A DNA stretch of 51,829 bases from Bacteroidia bacterium (GCA_025454955.1 JALONL010000040.1:1-51829); one strand, 5' to 3'; counted from the stretch's first letter, positions 10,452 through 18,924 are shown. A program made the numbers and translations. The notes: generated by a model not told the origin, from the sequence alone.

Positions 10452-11559
10452 GGAGGCTGCGGTCGATATTGAAACGCAGCGAGAATACGTTTGAGTACAA
10501 CGCCACCGACTGGTCGCCCACGTCGCTCAGCGCGTAATCAATTGAAATTCGTTTGAAGCGGATTCCCACACCCAGATTGGGCTGGAGGGTGGTAACCTGT
10601 GCTCCGGTAATGTCTTTTGCAGTTTGAATATTTCCGATTCCTGCGCGCAGGAAAATCATGTTTTTGAAACCACCTTCAAGTCCCAGCATCGGATCCATGC
10701 TCCACACGTTGGTTTTGATGAGCACATTGCGCTGGCTGTCGAAGGTATTTACGAGCGAAATTTCGCCGCCCAGTGTAAAGCGTTGTTTTTTATCGAGTGT
10801 CCATTGCCGCGAGGCACCGAGAGCCAATCGGGGCAGGGTGAGTTCGAGCGAGTTGTTGGGAATGGCATTGCCGGTGGCTATGAACACGTCTTTCATCTCG
10901 TCGTTCAGGTTAAAGCTCCAGGCGTTGAAGGTGGAAGTCACATCGCGCAGCACGGCGCCAAATTTCCATTCTTTCCAGTCGTATTGTGCCCCGGCATCAA
11001 TGCCAAAGCCCCAGGCCCCGGCAAAATCGCCAATGGTGCGGCGTATAATTTTGGCGTTGGCACCCACGCGCAGCCCCGGTATTTTGAGCGTGCGGGCGTA
11101 GGAAAGCAGAAACGCATAATCCTGCGACGAAAAAGTGGTAATGCGGTCGTAGTCGATATTGCCGCCGGCGTCAATAAGCTGTGTGGTGTTGGGAATATCG
11201 TCCACCGCAAAACGAATCATGCTCACGCCAAACACGCTGCTGCTGTCAATCCGTGCCGATACGGCCGCATAGTCGTAATTGGCAATGGAGGCAAAATATT
11301 CGGCGTGCATAAGCCCCACCTGCACATTGTTTCGCTGCCGGGTAAGGCCTGCCGGATTCCAGTAGCCAGACGTTACATCGTCAACCGAAGCAATGGTAGC
11401 CCCCGACATGCCGAAACTGCGGGCTCCCACGCCAATGGCCAGAAATTCGTTGCTGTATTTTGGCGCCGTGGTGCCGCCAGTGGCCTGTGTTTGCGAATAA
11501 ACAGGTAAGGCAGTGAGTGCCAGTACGAAAACAGTAAAAAGTCGGGTCAGTGAGTTCAT
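10447..11559 (-). CDS. porV: T9SS outer-membrane protein PorV (LptO)
   Basis: PorV is an outer-membrane beta-barrel of the FadL-like fold that shuttles cargo from the SprA/Sov translocon to the attachment complex containing PorU. The ATG at 11559 gives a signal peptide (MNSLTRLFTVFVLALTALPVYSQ) and a 370-residue product; the in-frame extension upstream has no signal features. Diagnostic segments are FLAIGVGARSFGMSGATIAS and SVDDVTSGYWNPAGLTRQ near the N-terminus and a C-terminal strand FSLRFNIDRSLR. The length is typical. It precedes porU, the reverse of the porU-porV order I recall for Porphyromonas and Flavobacterium. About 118 nt separate it from the upstream small membrane protein gene. 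Confidence 0.92.
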   Translation of the reverse strand: MNSLTRLFTVFVLALTALPVYSQTQATGGTTAPKYSNEFLAIGVGARSFGMSGATIASVDDVTSGYWNPAGLTRQRNNVQVGLMHAEYFASIANYDYAAVSARIDSSSVFGVSMIRFAVDDIPNTTQLIDAGGNIDYDRITTFSSQDYAFLLSYARTLKIPGLRVGANAKIIRRTIGDFAGAWGFGIDAGAQYDWKEWKFGAVLRDVTSTFNAWSFNLNDEMKDVFIATGNAIPNNSLELTLPRLALGASRQWTLDKKQRFTLGGEISLVNTFDSQRNVLIKTNVWSMDPMLGLEGGFKNMIFLRAGIGNIQTAKDITGAQVTTLQPNLGVGIRFKRISIDYALSDVGDQSVALYSNVFSLRFNIDRSLR

Positions 11560-11677
11560 CAGAATTTGCTTAAAGATACGGCATACAACCGAACCCCGCA
11601 ATAACGCTTTTGTACCGGTGATATTGTACGAATTTAACAGGATTGTGGTTTTGGGTTAAGGATTAAATTTCGGTTGT

Positions 11678-12343
11678 TTACTTCACTTTCACCCACACAA
11701 AACGGAATACCTTATTGCCTCCCCGGTAATTTACAAACGCTTTGGCCGAAGGGTTAAGTGTGTCAAACGGCTTTTCCCATTGCCATTCGGCCGAAGGCGT
11801 GTAATTGTATCGCAGCGTATCAGAGCTGTGGCGGTAAGTTCCTTCAAAATCGGTGACCAGGCGGTTGCGGGTTGAAATATGGTTGGCGTTTCGTACCGTA
11901 TCGCTCAGAATAGTTCCGTTTTTCATGGTTTTTCCTTCGCCCAGCACCATTCCGCCGTGGCATTCCGACCGGTTGCTGGTAATGGAACTTACTTTATAAT
12001 GTATGCCGTAGCCATTGGGGTAATTGATGCGGGCTTCGCCCTGATAAATATTACGGCCGATATCGCCGCTGAAATCCATTGTAATGGTTTGTCCGCCGGT
12101 AAAAAGCCGGGTCACATCGTACCGGGCGAGACGTTGTTGTTCGTTTCCGTTTACGTAAAGCATACTGTCTAAATACACTTCGCGCAAGAGGTAACGGCCG
12201 GTTTCGAGGCAGCCTTTTTCGCGGTTTGGCCCATTGTTGCCCGAAAGGAAATTGTAGATCAGATTTGCGGAAGTAACCAATATTACCCCCGCAATGAGAA
12301 TTCCGGCAAACAGGGCGAGGCGTTTATTTTTTGGATTGCTCAT
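11678..12343 (-). CDS. Hypothetical single-pass membrane-anchored protein
   Basis: The product has 221 residues. A short basic N-terminus is followed by one hydrophobic helix (LALFAGILIAGVILVTSANLIYNFL, trimmed here to its core ALFAGILIAGVILVTSANL). The rest is a soluble, beta-rich domain with two cysteines (GCLETGRYLL and SECHGGMVL) and two tryptophans near the end (AEWQWEKPFD). The topology suggests a periplasm-facing domain anchored in the inner membrane. I do not recognise the family. It lies 23 nt downstream of the SGNH-like gene and 118 nt upstream of porV, so it may belong to the same transcription unit. Nothing in the sequence ties it to secretion. Confidence 0.7.
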   Translation of the reverse strand: MSNPKNKRLALFAGILIAGVILVTSANLIYNFLSGNNGPNREKGCLETGRYLLREVYLDSMLYVNGNEQQRLARYDVTRLFTGGQTITMDFSGDIGRNIYQGEARINYPNGYGIHYKVSSITSNRSECHGGMVLGEGKTMKNGTILSDTVRNANHISTRNRLVTDFEGTYRHSSDTLRYNYTPSAEWQWEKPFDTLNPSAKAFVNYRGGNKVFRFVWVKVK

Positions 12344-12366
12344 GAAGTTTTTCTGGTAATAAAAAT

Positions 12367-13314
12367 TTACTGCACGTCGCTTTTGGTAGTGCGAAGGTAA
12401 TTACCAATTTTCAGTGCAGCCAGTTCCGAAAATTTTTCGGCACCGGTGCGGTTAAGGTGGGCCGGGTCGGTGTAATATTCTTCATGCCGCGATAAACCTG
12501 CACCGCTGAAATCGAAGAGTGGTACTTCATGGCTGTTTGCCATTTGTCTGAATTCCATACAAAGCTCGTCGTAGTTGGTAATGTGCTGTTGCCGCACCAT
12601 CCACAGCGGCGAAATTACGAGTACGGGTTTGATGCGTTTCAAGCGGCAGAGTGTGAGCAGCAGGTGCAGCTCTTCGCGGTAACCGGCCGCGGGCAGTATG
12701 GCTTTGCCGCGGGTAATGAGTGCGCTCATTGGCCCGGTATAGCCGCGTTTTACCGATGCTTCGTAGCCGCCCTGCAGGTTTGCGGTATCGCTGTGCAGCC
12801 AGCCGCGCAGTCCGGCGTTGAGCAAACGTGTATTGCCCTGCGCCATGGCATAAGGAGCCAGCCAGCGGTAAGCTGTAAATTTTTTATCCTGCCGGCAAAG
12901 CCCGCGGTAAAGCGCCTCGTTGTGCAGAAACGGAAAGTAGCGGGGATAATCAAACACCGTATCGTGAGCATCGCCCAGCGAATGTATATCGAGGTTGATG
13001 ATAACCGCTTCCGGCGCAGGATGATTTTGCAGCCATGCCTCAAGCGTGGTGCGAAAGAGCGGGAGCGTGGCGCCGGTCATGCCCGCATTCCACACACTCA
13101 TGCCGCACTCACGTTCAAAAACACCGGGCACAAACTGGCAGGCCGCGCGCGAAGAACCAAGTATGAGAAGCTGCACCGAATCGTGACCGAGAAAAGTTTC
13201 ACTGAGTTTGGCAAACTCGCCGGTACTTCCGCGCCGCACCCCGGCATATTGCAGTTCGCGCAGCAACCACACAAGGGCCAGGGCAAAAAAGGCGAACAGA
13301 AGTAGGCGCTTCAT
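12367..13314 (-). CDS. SGNH/GDSL-like hydrolase or acyltransferase partner, membrane-anchored
   Basis: An N-terminal hydrophobic helix (LLLFAFFALALVWLL) anchors a domain with SGNH-superfamily signatures: LILGSSRAACQF at residues 50-61, with the presumptive nucleophile in GSS at 53-55, and a block V motif DPAHLNRTGAEKFS with Asp283 and His286. Such periplasm-facing SGNH proteins often work with MBOAT acyltransferases in O-acylation of surface polysaccharides, as AlgJ/AlgX do with AlgI. An MBOAT gene on the same strand starts 3 kb upstream (16352), but two plus-strand genes and a repeat field lie between them. The 315-residue length fits. The substrate is unknown. It could also be a plain esterase. 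Confidence 0.7.
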   Translation of the reverse strand: MKRLLLFAFFALALVWLLRELQYAGVRRGSTGEFAKLSETFLGHDSVQLLILGSSRAACQFVPGVFERECGMSVWNAGMTGATLPLFRTTLEAWLQNHPAPEAVIINLDIHSLGDAHDTVFDYPRYFPFLHNEALYRGLCRQDKKFTAYRWLAPYAMAQGNTRLLNAGLRGWLHSDTANLQGGYEASVKRGYTGPMSALITRGKAILPAAGYREELHLLLTLCRLKRIKPVLVISPLWMVRQQHITNYDELCMEFRQMANSHEVPLFDFSGAGLSRHEEYYTDPAHLNRTGAEKFSELAALKIGNYLRTTKSDVQ

Positions 13315-13423
13315 AGAAATAGCAATTCAATAATCATTTGGTGGAAAATTGTTGATAATGACTTCCTGGTAATTGTTGACTTCAGATATTTTCGATGGTA
13401 AATTTGAGAATAAAAACTAATCT

Positions 13424-13849
13424 ATGTTAATAGAAAATCCACTAATTCATACTCTGCTTAAAAATGGGATTCAGAAATTTCCTTACCATGGAACAAATTC
13501 TCATTTTAAAGCTGTTTACAAAAAGAATAAGTCTTCAGTAAGATATTTACTACAGGATGGGCCGAACCTAACAATAATTCAAAATAACGTTGGCAAAGGC
13601 ATGTTTACACGTGTTGGTGATTTGGAGACAAAATTTATTTTAATCTATTTAAATCAATCACCATCGTCATTTAAACAAATATTCGGTTTCGATAGCTTTG
13701 ATCCAGATCAAATGCTTAGAAAGTATAGCAGCTTGCAAAATATGTTGCGAGATTCATATATTAGAAAATTAAATTCCAAAGCTTATTTAAAACATATTGA
13801 TAGAATTAAAACAAACTTAGCTTTTATTGATACCCTAACTGTACAATAA
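13424..13849 (+). CDS. AT-rich orphan protein of unknown function
   Basis: The product has 141 residues, with no signal peptide or membrane helix. It is lysine-, asparagine- and serine-rich and probably mostly helical at the C-terminus (from SFDPDQMLRKYSS onwards). I do not recognise the family. Base composition is strikingly AT-rich compared with the neighbouring genes on both sides, and its orientation is opposite to the SGNH gene. Both points suggest that it arrived by transfer, perhaps together with the DUF4231 gene 112 nt downstream. The ATG at 13424 is preceded by an A-rich stretch (gagaataaaaactaatct), a usual Bacteroidota leader. Confidence 0.65.
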   Translation: MLIENPLIHTLLKNGIQKFPYHGTNSHFKAVYKKNKSSVRYLLQDGPNLTIIQNNVGKGMFTRVGDLETKFILIYLNQSPSSFKQIFGFDSFDPDQMLRKYSSLQNMLRDSYIRKLNSKAYLKHIDRIKTNLAFIDTLTVQ

Positions 13850-13961
13850 TCTCTTATATACATATTCGTGCCATCCTCAAATGTAAGGAGCACAAAACCC
13901 TCAATTCAACCGATGCCTGCGCGAAAGTTTTGCCTTTACTTCGCACACATACATCGGACAC

Positions 13962-14378
13962 ATGACCCAGGACGAATATCTCGCACAGCGTTTGCTGCCA
14001 CAGATAAATTGGTATAGCCAAAGAGCCGCAGTCAATAAACGCTGGCATATTTACACACGTATCGCTGTAATTTTTCTTTCGGCACTTATTCCGCTCATTG
14101 CGGGTGTTGATTTTTTACCGGTGTTAAAAAATGCCTTGCTGGGAAGCCTCGGTGCGTTGGTAGTTATTATAGAAGGCACTTCAGAGTTTTTAAAGTTTCG
14201 CGAAAAATGGAGTCAGTATCGTTCCACCGCCGAGTTGCTCAAGCAGGAAAAAATGCTTTTTCTCACAGTTTCGGGTGGTTATATTGAAACGGGAAATGCG
14301 TTTCGGCTTCTGGTGGCGCGTGTGGAAGCATTGATTAATGCGGAGAATGCGGAGTGGGTGAAATACGTCAAAGAGTAG
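13962..14378 (+). CDS. DUF4231 / SLATT-like two-TM protein
   Basis: The product has 138 residues and a layout typical of DUF4231: a soluble N-terminus with RLLPQINWYSQRAAVNKRW, two adjacent transmembrane helices (IAVIFLSALIPLIAGV and LLGSLGALVVIIEGTSEFL), then FREKWSQYRSTAELLKQEK and a short helical tail with ENAEWVKYVKE. DUF4231 resembles the SLATT class of two-TM proteins that bioinformatic surveys link to nucleotide-signal-dependent, membrane-perturbing effectors; many copies, however, occur alone and are uncharacterised. No cyclase, SLOG or SMODS partner is encoded nearby. The tandem repeat array begins at the base directly after its stop codon (14376-14378). Confidence 0.8.
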   Translation: MTQDEYLAQRLLPQINWYSQRAAVNKRWHIYTRIAVIFLSALIPLIAGVDFLPVLKNALLGSLGALVVIIEGTSEFLKFREKWSQYRSTAELLKQEKMLFLTVSGGYIETGNAFRLLVARVEALINAENAEWVKYVKE

Positions 14379-14548
14379 TTCGGCTCCGCTCACTACTCGG
14401 GATTTCGGCTTTGCTCACTACACGGGATTTCGACTTTGCTCACTACTCAGAATTTCGACTTTGCTCACTACTCAGGATTTCGACTTTGCTCACTACTCAG
14501 GATTTCGACTCCGCTCACTACTCGGGATTTCGACTCTGTTCACTACTA
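14379..14548. repeat. 25-bp direct tandem repeat, about 6.8 copies
   Basis: Units start at 14379, 14404, 14429, 14454, 14479, 14504 and 14529. Each unit begins TTCGACTTTGCTCACTACTC and ends (A/G)GGAT; the copies differ by a few substitutions (GGCT/GACT, TTTG/TCCG, ACTC/ACAC). There are no spacers. The period is not a multiple of three, so a reading frame over it cycles and is not protein-coding. The unit resembles the TTCGAC..GCTCA motif of the array at 22610. Confidence 0.95.
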
Positions 14549-14574
14549 TAATATTCGGCTTCGCATACGGGAAA

Positions 14575-14636
14575 TTCCGCCCCGAAGGGGCGTGATTCCC
14601 GTCGGGGCGCGAGGCATCGCGCCCCAGCGCGAATCC
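14575..14636. repeat. Interspersed palindromic repeat, copy A
   Basis: There are two adjacent hairpins: CGCCCC-GAA-GGGGCG at 14578-14592, and GGGGCGCGA-GGCA-TCGCGCCCC at 14604-14625, a nine-base perfect stem with a four-base loop. The second core and its flank GATTCCCGT recur in inverted orientation at 16468-16485 and in direct orientation at 22965 and 23090. Confidence 0.85.
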
Positions 14637-14639
14637 GAA

Positions 14640-14870
14640 ACATAAATCCGAAGAAAAAATCACAAGAAAGAATCTAAAAAAAGATTCTGAAGAAAGAATC
14701 CGAAGAAAGAATCACAAGAAAGATTCCGAAGAAAGAATCTCAAAAACGATTCCAAAGAAAAAATCTCAAGAAAGAATCTAAAAAACGATTCCAAAGAAAA
14801 AATCTCAAGAAAGAATCAGAAATACGATTCCGAAGAATGAATCTAAAAAAATTACCCCCAAGAAGAAATC
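14640..14870. repeat. A-rich degenerate tandem repeat (GAAGAAAGAATC type)
   Basis: About 230 bases consist of imperfect 12-15-base units around GAAAGAATC and CGATTCC(A/G)AAGAA, with a higher-order near-duplicate of about 46 bases (CGATTCCAAAGAAAAAATCT at two places). One strand is almost all purine plus short TC steps. No coding potential is credible here. It lies between the tandem array and the 3' end of the MBOAT gene. Confidence 0.75.
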
Positions 14871-14933
14871 CCAGAAACAAACCCGAACCGAAAAAATTCA
14901 ACACAGCAATTCTACCCCCCAAAAAATCAACAC

Positions 14934-16352
14934 TCAAAAAGAAAAATAAATAAACGGCCTCACCCCAAATTCCCCCACCAAAAACAAAACCACAAAAAGA
15001 ATCACATAAAACACCGGCCGAAGCACAGTCGTAAAATCCCGGCGATGACGAAGCCATCCCCGCTCTTCCGCCAGCTCTTTCCCAAACAGCAAAACTATCA
15101 TCCCCCCCGCCACAAGCAACGGAAACAAATCATGCAGCGCGCGAAGCTCCCGCACAGCCCCCCAAAAACTCCACGAGGCACTAACCATGCGCCCCACATA
15201 ACTTTGCAATACATCTAAGTTCCCCGCCCTAAACGCAATAATACTCACACTGTGAAACACAATAAGCCACACCCACCCCGGCAAACGCAGCCAGGCATGG
15301 GAAGATGTATGCAAGCGTTTCATCACCACCCGCTCAATCAGATAAGCAAAGCCGTGCAGCGCACCCCAAATCACAAACGCCCACGATGCACCATGCCATA
15401 AGCCGCTTATCAAAAACGTAAGCAGCAAATTCACCTGCACGCGCCACGCATGGGTGCGGCTGCCTCCGAGCGGAATAAATACATAATCGCGAAACCACGT
15501 AGTCATGCTGATGTGGTTTCGCTGCCAGAACTCATGCAGCGAGCGCGAAAGCAGCGGGCGTTTCCAGTTGAGCATGAGTTCCACGCCAAACAGCCTTGCC
15601 GTGCCGGTGGCAATATCGGTGTAGCCCGAAAAATCGCAATACACCTGCACGGCAAATAAAAAACCGCCCAGCAGCAGCGTGAGTGCGCCAAAATTTTCGG
15701 GTGTGGCAAAGAGCGGATCCACATACGTGGCAAGCCTGTCGGCAATGGCAATTTTTTTGAAAAAGCCCCAGAGCATCAGCCGCCCGGCATGGCCCAGGGC
15801 CGAAGTGTCGGGCGGCTTTGGCTGTTTCAGTTGCTGGTTCAGGTGCGAGTAACGTTCAACCGGACCGGCCACCAGCTGCGGAAAAAACGATACAAAAAGC
15901 GCAAACTGAAATACACTTTTTTCGGCAGTCGTTTGCTTTCGATATACGTCAATCGTATAACTCATCGATTGAAACGTGTAAAACGACAATCCCGCCGGAA
16001 CAGCAATTGCCGCAATAAAATCGGTGCTTTGTCCGCCGCCTAACCATACGCCCGTGTTCCAGAAAAATGCGCTGTATTTAAACGCGGCCAGCACGCCTAT
16101 GTTGCTCAGCACACTTGCCAGCAGCCAGCTTTTTCGGGTGCGTAACGTGGCGGCTGCTTCTATGCGCAGTGCGGCATACCAGTCAACTACTGTGGTTAAC
16201 AGCAGCAGGCCGCCAAACCACCATTCGCCATACATGTAAAAGAAATAGCTGGCGGCCAGCAGCCAGTGCATTTTCCACCGCGCAGGTATAAGGCGCCAGC
16301 CTGTAAAGACCAGCGGCAGGAATATAAGCCAGGCAAGTGAGGTGAAAAGCAT
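14934..16352 (-). CDS. MBOAT family membrane O-acyltransferase (AlgI/DltB/PatA type)
   Basis: The protein is polytopic, 472 residues from the ATG at 16352, which begins MLFTSLAWLIFLPLVF. An in-frame extension to 16526 runs through a palindromic repeat and is unlikely to be translated. The signature GLWHGASWAFVIWGALHG contains the presumed catalytic His320. Other MBOAT features are the N-terminal SYFFYMYGEWWF and the block FWQRNHISMTTWFRDY ahead of the active site. Such enzymes move acyl groups, usually acetyl, across the inner membrane onto surface glycans, normally with an SGNH-domain partner; the gene at 12367-13314 is a candidate. The acceptor is unknown. Confidence 0.92.
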   Translation of the reverse strand: MLFTSLAWLIFLPLVFTGWRLIPARWKMHWLLAASYFFYMYGEWWFGGLLLLTTVVDWYAALRIEAAATLRTRKSWLLASVLSNIGVLAAFKYSAFFWNTGVWLGGGQSTDFIAAIAVPAGLSFYTFQSMSYTIDVYRKQTTAEKSVFQFALFVSFFPQLVAGPVERYSHLNQQLKQPKPPDTSALGHAGRLMLWGFFKKIAIADRLATYVDPLFATPENFGALTLLLGGFLFAVQVYCDFSGYTDIATGTARLFGVELMLNWKRPLLSRSLHEFWQRNHISMTTWFRDYVFIPLGGSRTHAWRVQVNLLLTFLISGLWHGASWAFVIWGALHGFAYLIERVVMKRLHTSSHAWLRLPGWVWLIVFHSVSIIAFRAGNLDVLQSYVGRMVSASWSFWGAVRELRALHDLFPLLVAGGMIVLLFGKELAEERGWLRHRRDFTTVLRPVFYVILFVVLFLVGEFGVRPFIYFSF

Positions 16353-16446
16353 TTGGGTAAAGCTAATTAACTCTGAGGGAAAATGAATTTGGATGAGATT
16401 TGATTTTTTTCGATTTATATGGGGTAATGGATGGTGATTCACATAA

Positions 16447-16535
16447 TGCGCGGGAATCCCCGTAAAATGCGCGATGCCTCGCGCACCTACGGGAATCTGC
16501 GGGGACCCGGGGGAATCGCGCATCATGGGAATCCC
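16447..16535. repeat. Interspersed palindromic repeat, copy B (inverted)
   Basis: The core TGCGCGA-TGCC-TCGCGCA at 16468-16485 is the reverse complement of the GCGCGAGGCATCGCGC core found at 14604, 22965 and 23090. On the minus strand its flank reads GATTCCCGTAGGTGCGCGAGG, less its last base, matching copy A. The neighbouring GGGAATCTGCGGGGACCCGG and GGGAATCGCGCATCATGGGA look like degenerate further units. It lies directly upstream of the MBOAT start. Confidence 0.8.
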
Positions 16536-16602
16536 TTACATCGAAATCGGAAACTGTCTTAAAAAAATAAGGAGCGAACCTTAACGCACATTTAAAAACC
16601 AC

Positions 16603-16712
16603 TTGCTCCGGCTATCCGTTCCAACTCCTCGGCATCATCGCTTAAATAGCCTCCCCGCAGCTGCGGGGTTTCCACTGCTATCCGGGCTGAATATTCACTC
16701 CTTCCGGAGCAA
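16603..16712. repeat. Structured element with 9-bp inverted ends and a central palindrome
   Basis: TTGCTCCGG at 16603-16611 is exactly inverted at 16704-16712 (CCGGAGCAA). Between them is a perfect 16-base palindrome, CCCCGCAGCTGCGGGG, at 16653-16668, and two CTATCCG motifs. The element fills most of the leader of the TPR gene that starts at 16730 and may be a small non-autonomous mobile element or a structured leader. No coding sequence is present. Confidence 0.5.
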
Positions 16713-16729
16713 TAAAAAACCTTTTTTCC

Positions 16730-18730
16730 ATGCAGAAATACTACTTTCACAGCATGGTTAAAAATGCATCCACACCCGCATTGTTCTTTCAAAACACACG
16801 GCTTGTATATGCCATACTGTTTGTATTTGGCTTTCTGCTTTATGCCAATACACTCAGTCACCAAACCGCACTCGACGACTATGCGGTGATCGAAACCAAT
16901 ACTTATGTGCAGCAGGGTTTCGGCGGTATTCACAAAATCTTCACCACATTTTACTGGAAAGGTTCGCCTTCTTTTGCCAATTCCAATTCGGGTATTTACC
17001 GCCCGCTTTCGCTCACTGTGTTTGCCATCAACTGGGCATTTACCACCGGCAAAACCGTTCAGGAACACGCCTGGGCCGCGGCACGTCTGGGGCATTTGCA
17101 AAACGTGTTGCTGTATGCGTGCATAGCCATACTTTTATTTCGTGTGCTGGTGCGTATGCTTCGCAAATATTCGGCGTTGCTGCCTTTCATTATCACCTTG
17201 CTGTTTATTGCGCATCCGCTGCATACCGAAGTGGTGGCCAATGTGAAAAGTATGGATGAACTGCTTTCGTTCCTGTTTTCGCTGCTGGCACTCGAAACAG
17301 CTTTTCGCTGGCACGAAAAGCCCGGCAACCGGCTTTTGCTCAATTCGGCTGGCTGGCTGCTGCTGGCTTTGCTGGCCAAGGAAGGGGCGGTGCTTTTCCT
17401 TTTTGTGGTGCCGCTGGCCCTGTACTTTTTTACCGATGTGCCGCGCAACAGTCTGGTGCGTATAAGTTTCATTCTGCTCAGCGCGGTGCTCATCTGGCTG
17501 GGGTTGCATACTGCCATTATTCAGGGCGATGCTTCGCCAAAAATTACTTACACCTTTAACGACAATACCCTTGTGCTGGCCGATGGGCTGGGCGAGAGGC
17601 TGGCTTCGGCGTTTCGTATTTTCGGTCGTTACCTTGCGCTTATTGCGTGGCCTCATCCGCTTTCGTACGATTATTCGTTTAACGATAATCCCATAACCGG
17701 TTTTGCCGATTTCGGTGTGTGGCTCACGCTGGCGGTGTGCGGGGCTTTGCTGTTTGTGGCATTCAGGCAGTGGAAACAGCGCACGGTGCTTTCGTTTGGT
17801 ATTTTGTTTTTCTTCGTCACGTTTGCGCTTACGTGCAATGTGTTTTTCCTCATAGGCACCACCATGGCCGAACGACTTACGTTTACACCGCTGCTGGGAA
17901 TTTGCATGGCCGCAGGCTGGCTTATTTTCCGCTACACCGGCGCATGGAAAGCCGCAGCCGGAAAACTGCACAGCACATCGCTGCTGGTTACGGCCGTGCT
18001 TGTGCTGCCTTACAGCATAATGACCATAAACCGCAATGCCGACTGGAAAAACAACACCACACTCATGACTGCCGATGCGCAAACCGAAACCGGCAGCGCA
18101 CGCATTTATTACAACTACGGCACACTCATCATAAACCGCGTGGCACCCAATGCGCCCGAACAACAACGTTTTGCAGCGGCCGACAGTGCGCTGGCTGCAT
18201 TCGGCAAAACACTCGAAATTGATTCGACCTACGCGCAGGCCTGGTTTCAGACAGGCGTTTGCCACTACCGCCGAAACGAATTTGCCAAAGCCGCCCAGGC
18301 ATTCTACAAAGCCCGCCGCATAGACCCGCGGCAGGATGTGGACCGCAACCTGGCCGATGCGCTGCACAGTTCGAAACAATACGACAGTGCCGCCGCCGTA
18401 CTCAAACGTGTAATCCGCCGCAACGATGCCTCGCCCAGCGCCACCGCCAAACTGGCCGAGTCGCTGCTGAACCTGAAAGACACCGCTGCCGCCATTGAAA
18501 CACTGGAACAAGGCATTGTCAGCAATGCATTTTACTCCGGAAATTACCTGCTGCTCGGAAACATTTACGGCATCAGGAAACAATATCCGCAATCGCGGGA
18601 GGTGCTCGAAAAAGCATTGCAGGTTGAACCCGATAATATGCAAATTGTGCAGGCGCTTGCACTCACCCTGCAGTTTATGGGCGATACAAAGCGGCTGGCC
18701 GAACTTGAGGCAAAGTACCTGAAAAAGTAA
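16730..18730 (+). CDS. TMTC-like polytopic membrane protein with C-terminal TPR repeats
   Basis: The product has 666 residues. Residues about 25-430 form many transmembrane helices. The first periplasmic loop carries TALDDYAVIETNTYVQQGFG, with paired acidic residues as in GT-C glycosyltransferases. HPLHTEVVANVKSMDELLS is strongly reminiscent of the TMTC family and its bacterial relatives, which combine a GT-C membrane domain with TPRs. Residues about 470-660 form tandem TPRs (ALAAFGKTLEIDSTYAQAWF, EFAKAAQAFYKARRIDPRQD). Eukaryotic TMTC proteins are protein O-mannosyltransferases. A glycosyl-transfer role is therefore plausible but not shown. Start alternatives are 16730 and 16754. It has no evident operon partner. 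Confidence 0.75.
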   Translation: MQKYYFHSMVKNASTPALFFQNTRLVYAILFVFGFLLYANTLSHQTALDDYAVIETNTYVQQGFGGIHKIFTTFYWKGSPSFANSNSGIYRPLSLTVFAINWAFTTGKTVQEHAWAAARLGHLQNVLLYACIAILLFRVLVRMLRKYSALLPFIITLLFIAHPLHTEVVANVKSMDELLSFLFSLLALETAFRWHEKPGNRLLLNSAGWLLLALLAKEGAVLFLFVVPLALYFFTDVPRNSLVRISFILLSAVLIWLGLHTAIIQGDASPKITYTFNDNTLVLADGLGERLASAFRIFGRYLALIAWPHPLSYDYSFNDNPITGFADFGVWLTLAVCGALLFVAFRQWKQRTVLSFGILFFFVTFALTCNVFFLIGTTMAERLTFTPLLGICMAAGWLIFRYTGAWKAAAGKLHSTSLLVTAVLVLPYSIMTINRNADWKNNTTLMTADAQTETGSARIYYNYGTLIINRVAPNAPEQQRFAAADSALAAFGKTLEIDSTYAQAWFQTGVCHYRRNEFAKAAQAFYKARRIDPRQDVDRNLADALHSSKQYDSAAAVLKRVIRRNDASPSATAKLAESLLNLKDTAAAIETLEQGIVSNAFYSGNYLLLGNIYGIRKQYPQSREVLEKALQVEPDNMQIVQALALTLQFMGDTKRLAELEAKYLKK

Positions 18731-18924
18731 ACAGCTTAAATGCTGGTGAGGCTGTGAAACGCGGTAACTTTTTTGCTGCAATTTTCGGGTTCGAAATGCC
18801 AGAGTAAGTGCCTTGCAACTAATGGTATTTGTATGAACTAAATGGGCATTTAACAAATGTTCCGACATTTATTGAGCGCGATTTATTTCATGCGCACAAT
18901 GGTCACTGATGCGTATATTTCTTA

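Noticed and set aside
13424..14378. Two-gene anti-phage defence system (orphan protein plus DUF4231)
   Set aside because: DUF4231 is only loosely linked to defence, the partner is unrecognised, and no nucleotide-signal enzyme is nearby; the evidence is too thin for a call.
14379..14548. Possible CRISPR array
   Set aside because: The 25-bp repeats are contiguous with no spacers and no cas genes are present; this is a simple tandem repeat.
14354..14645. Small plus-strand frames with RLCSLLRIST-type repeats
   Set aside because: They translate the 25-bp tandem array, whose period is not a multiple of three and whose copies vary at non-wobble positions.
16353..16526. N-terminal extension of the MBOAT protein
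   Set aside because: It runs through palindromic repeat copy B and lacks hydrophobic character; the ATG at 16352 starts the first membrane helix directly.
17135..18868. 577-codon minus-strand frame opposite the TPR gene
   Set aside because: Low-complexity Cys/His/Arg-rich composition and no domain; a shadow of the plus-strand gene.
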